Of a stretch of 12,568 nt of DNA, positions 11,945-12,568 are shown piece after piece. The translations under genes and the position numbers were made by a program. Location: the NCBI GenBank assembly GCA_945938205.1, contig CAMEUL010000013.1, positions 1 to 12,568 on the forward strand, given 5' to 3'. Position 1 is the first letter of the stretch, and each line of letters begins with the position of its first letter. The notes beneath the pieces are model-generated. The model was given only the letters and a program-made list of their open reading frames with translations. It did no database searches and had not been told where the DNA came from. Source of the DNA: an uncultured Traorella sp. Lineage in GTDB: Bacteria; Bacillota_I; Bacilli_A; Erysipelotrichales; Erysipelotrichaceae.

Positions 11945-12568
11945 ATGAAAGTATTTGTAATTGGAAGTGGAAGTTGGGGAACAGCTTTAGCTCAGATTTG
12001 TGTTGAAAATGGTCATGAAGTTCTCCTCTATGGAAATAATGCAGATGAAATCGCTGAAATTAATAAAAATCATACAAATCAGCGATATTTTGAACATATC
12101 AAATTGAATGAAAATCTGAAAGCTACGACAGAACTTGAATTGATCAGAGATTTTGATGTGATTGTTTTATCAATTCCTTCTATCGCAATAAAAAAAGTAT
12201 GCCTTGATTTTCAGAAATACCTTATAAAGCCTATCATTGTTGTGAATACTGCTAAAGGCTTTGAACCAGAAAGCAATATGCGAATGTCTGATGCAATTCG
12301 TAGTGCTTTTGAGCCAGATAAACTGAAGAGTGTTGTTTCACTGATTGGGCCAAGTCATGCAGAAGAAGTCATCATTCATATGCTGACGACTGTTTGTGCC
12401 GTGTCTCAAAAAGCAGATGATGCGAAAATGATCCAGCAAATTTTCTCAAATGAATATTTCCGTGTTTATACCGGTGATGATGAAATTGGAAGTGAGTTGG
12501 GTGTAGCTATCAAAAACTCTATCGCATTGGCAAGCGGTATGCTTTCAGGACTAGGATATGGAGACAAC
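11945..12568 (+). CDS. gpsA: Glycerol-3-phosphate dehydrogenase [NAD(P)+], 5' part
   Basis: GpsA reduces dihydroxyacetone phosphate to sn-glycerol-3-phosphate, the backbone for phospholipids. The window holds 208 codons, about 60% of the usual ~330-340 residues; the gene runs off the end with no stop. The Rossmann dinucleotide motif is clear at the start (MKVFVIGSGSWGTALAQIC). Further family motifs are VNTAKGFE, SLIGPSHAEEV, and the catalytic-region sequence ELGVAIKNSIALASGM followed by GYGDN at the cut edge. The lysines in AKG and IKN correspond to active-site lysines of known enzymes. It starts on the base after the der stop with no strong Shine-Dalgarno sequence, so translation is probably coupled to der. 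Confidence 0.95.
   Translation, partial: MKVFVIGSGSWGTALAQICVENGHEVLLYGNNADEIAEINKNHTNQRYFEHIKLNENLKATTELELIRDFDVIVLSIPSIAIKKVCLDFQKYLIKPIIVVNTAKGFEPESNMRMSDAIRSAFEPDKLKSVVSLIGPSHAEEVIIHMLTTVCAVSQKADDAKMIQQIFSNEYFRVYTGDDEIGSELGVAIKNSIALASGMLSGLGYGDN

Noticed and set aside
1..12568. CRISPR arrays, tRNA/rRNA genes, insertion sequences, phage or defence genes
   Set aside because: No regularly spaced repeats, RNA-gene signatures, transposase motifs or terminal inverted repeats were seen; the window is mainly conserved chromosomal core.

Overview
The window is a low-GC chromosomal stretch from a Bacillota (Firmicutes) bacterium. Gene content and protein style (a 703-residue class B PBP, compact comG genes, AT-rich intergenic DNA) point loosely to Erysipelotrichia or relatives, but the lineage is inferred and no rRNA is present to settle it. 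Most of it is conserved housekeeping DNA. The order nfo / ispG / class B PBP / rpmG / MBL hydrolase / comG / efp recalls the yqf-yqg-yqh neighbourhood of Bacillus subtilis (nfo=yqfS, ispG=yqfP, yqgX next to comG, efp=yqhU), so this looks like old synteny, not a mobile island. No insertion sequences, CRISPR arrays, tRNA or rRNA genes are visible.

Layout. 1-256: 3' end of endonuclease IV (nfo), convergent with ispG (260-1330, minus strand); a hairpin holding both stop codons separates them. 1331-1406: divergent promoter region. 1407-3518: class B penicillin-binding protein. 3581-3730: zinc-ribbon ribosomal protein L33, with a terminator. 3767-4369: metallo-beta-lactamase-fold hydrolase, ending in a large bidirectional hairpin. 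4478-4633 (minus): a small, previously easy-to-miss zinc-ribbon ORF whose last expected cysteine codon is UGA. 4772-8461: a competence pseudopilus operon (comGA-comGB-comGC-comGD-comGE-comGF-comGG-like, then a small four-TM protein). 8534-9097: elongation factor P with its own promoter and terminator. 9201-9929: an unrecognised acidic, coiled-coil, C-terminally membrane-anchored protein. 9973-12568: cmk-der-gpsA, tightly packed, with gpsA cut by the window edge.

How the parts fit. The comG block would build the pseudopilus used in DNA uptake: ComGA powers assembly, ComGB is the membrane platform, ComGC is the major pilin and ComGD-GG are minor pilins. The pilin genes look intact, but comGA is split into two frames with the usual linker before Walker A apparently missing. 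The pilus may therefore be losing function, or the ATPase may be made in two pieces through a TTGA stop/start overlap. The cmk-der-gpsA block covers pyrimidine nucleotide supply, ribosome assembly and phospholipid precursor synthesis.

Most worth a second look: (1) the in-frame UGA at an expected zinc-ribbon cysteine at 4478-4480; (2) the split comGA at 5071-5088; (3) an EF-P whose loop tip carries Met at the position of the modified lysine; (4) two genes with a perfect TATAAT 6-8 nt before the ATG and no clear Shine-Dalgarno sequence, suggesting leaderless mRNAs. I see no complete novel multi-gene system here.
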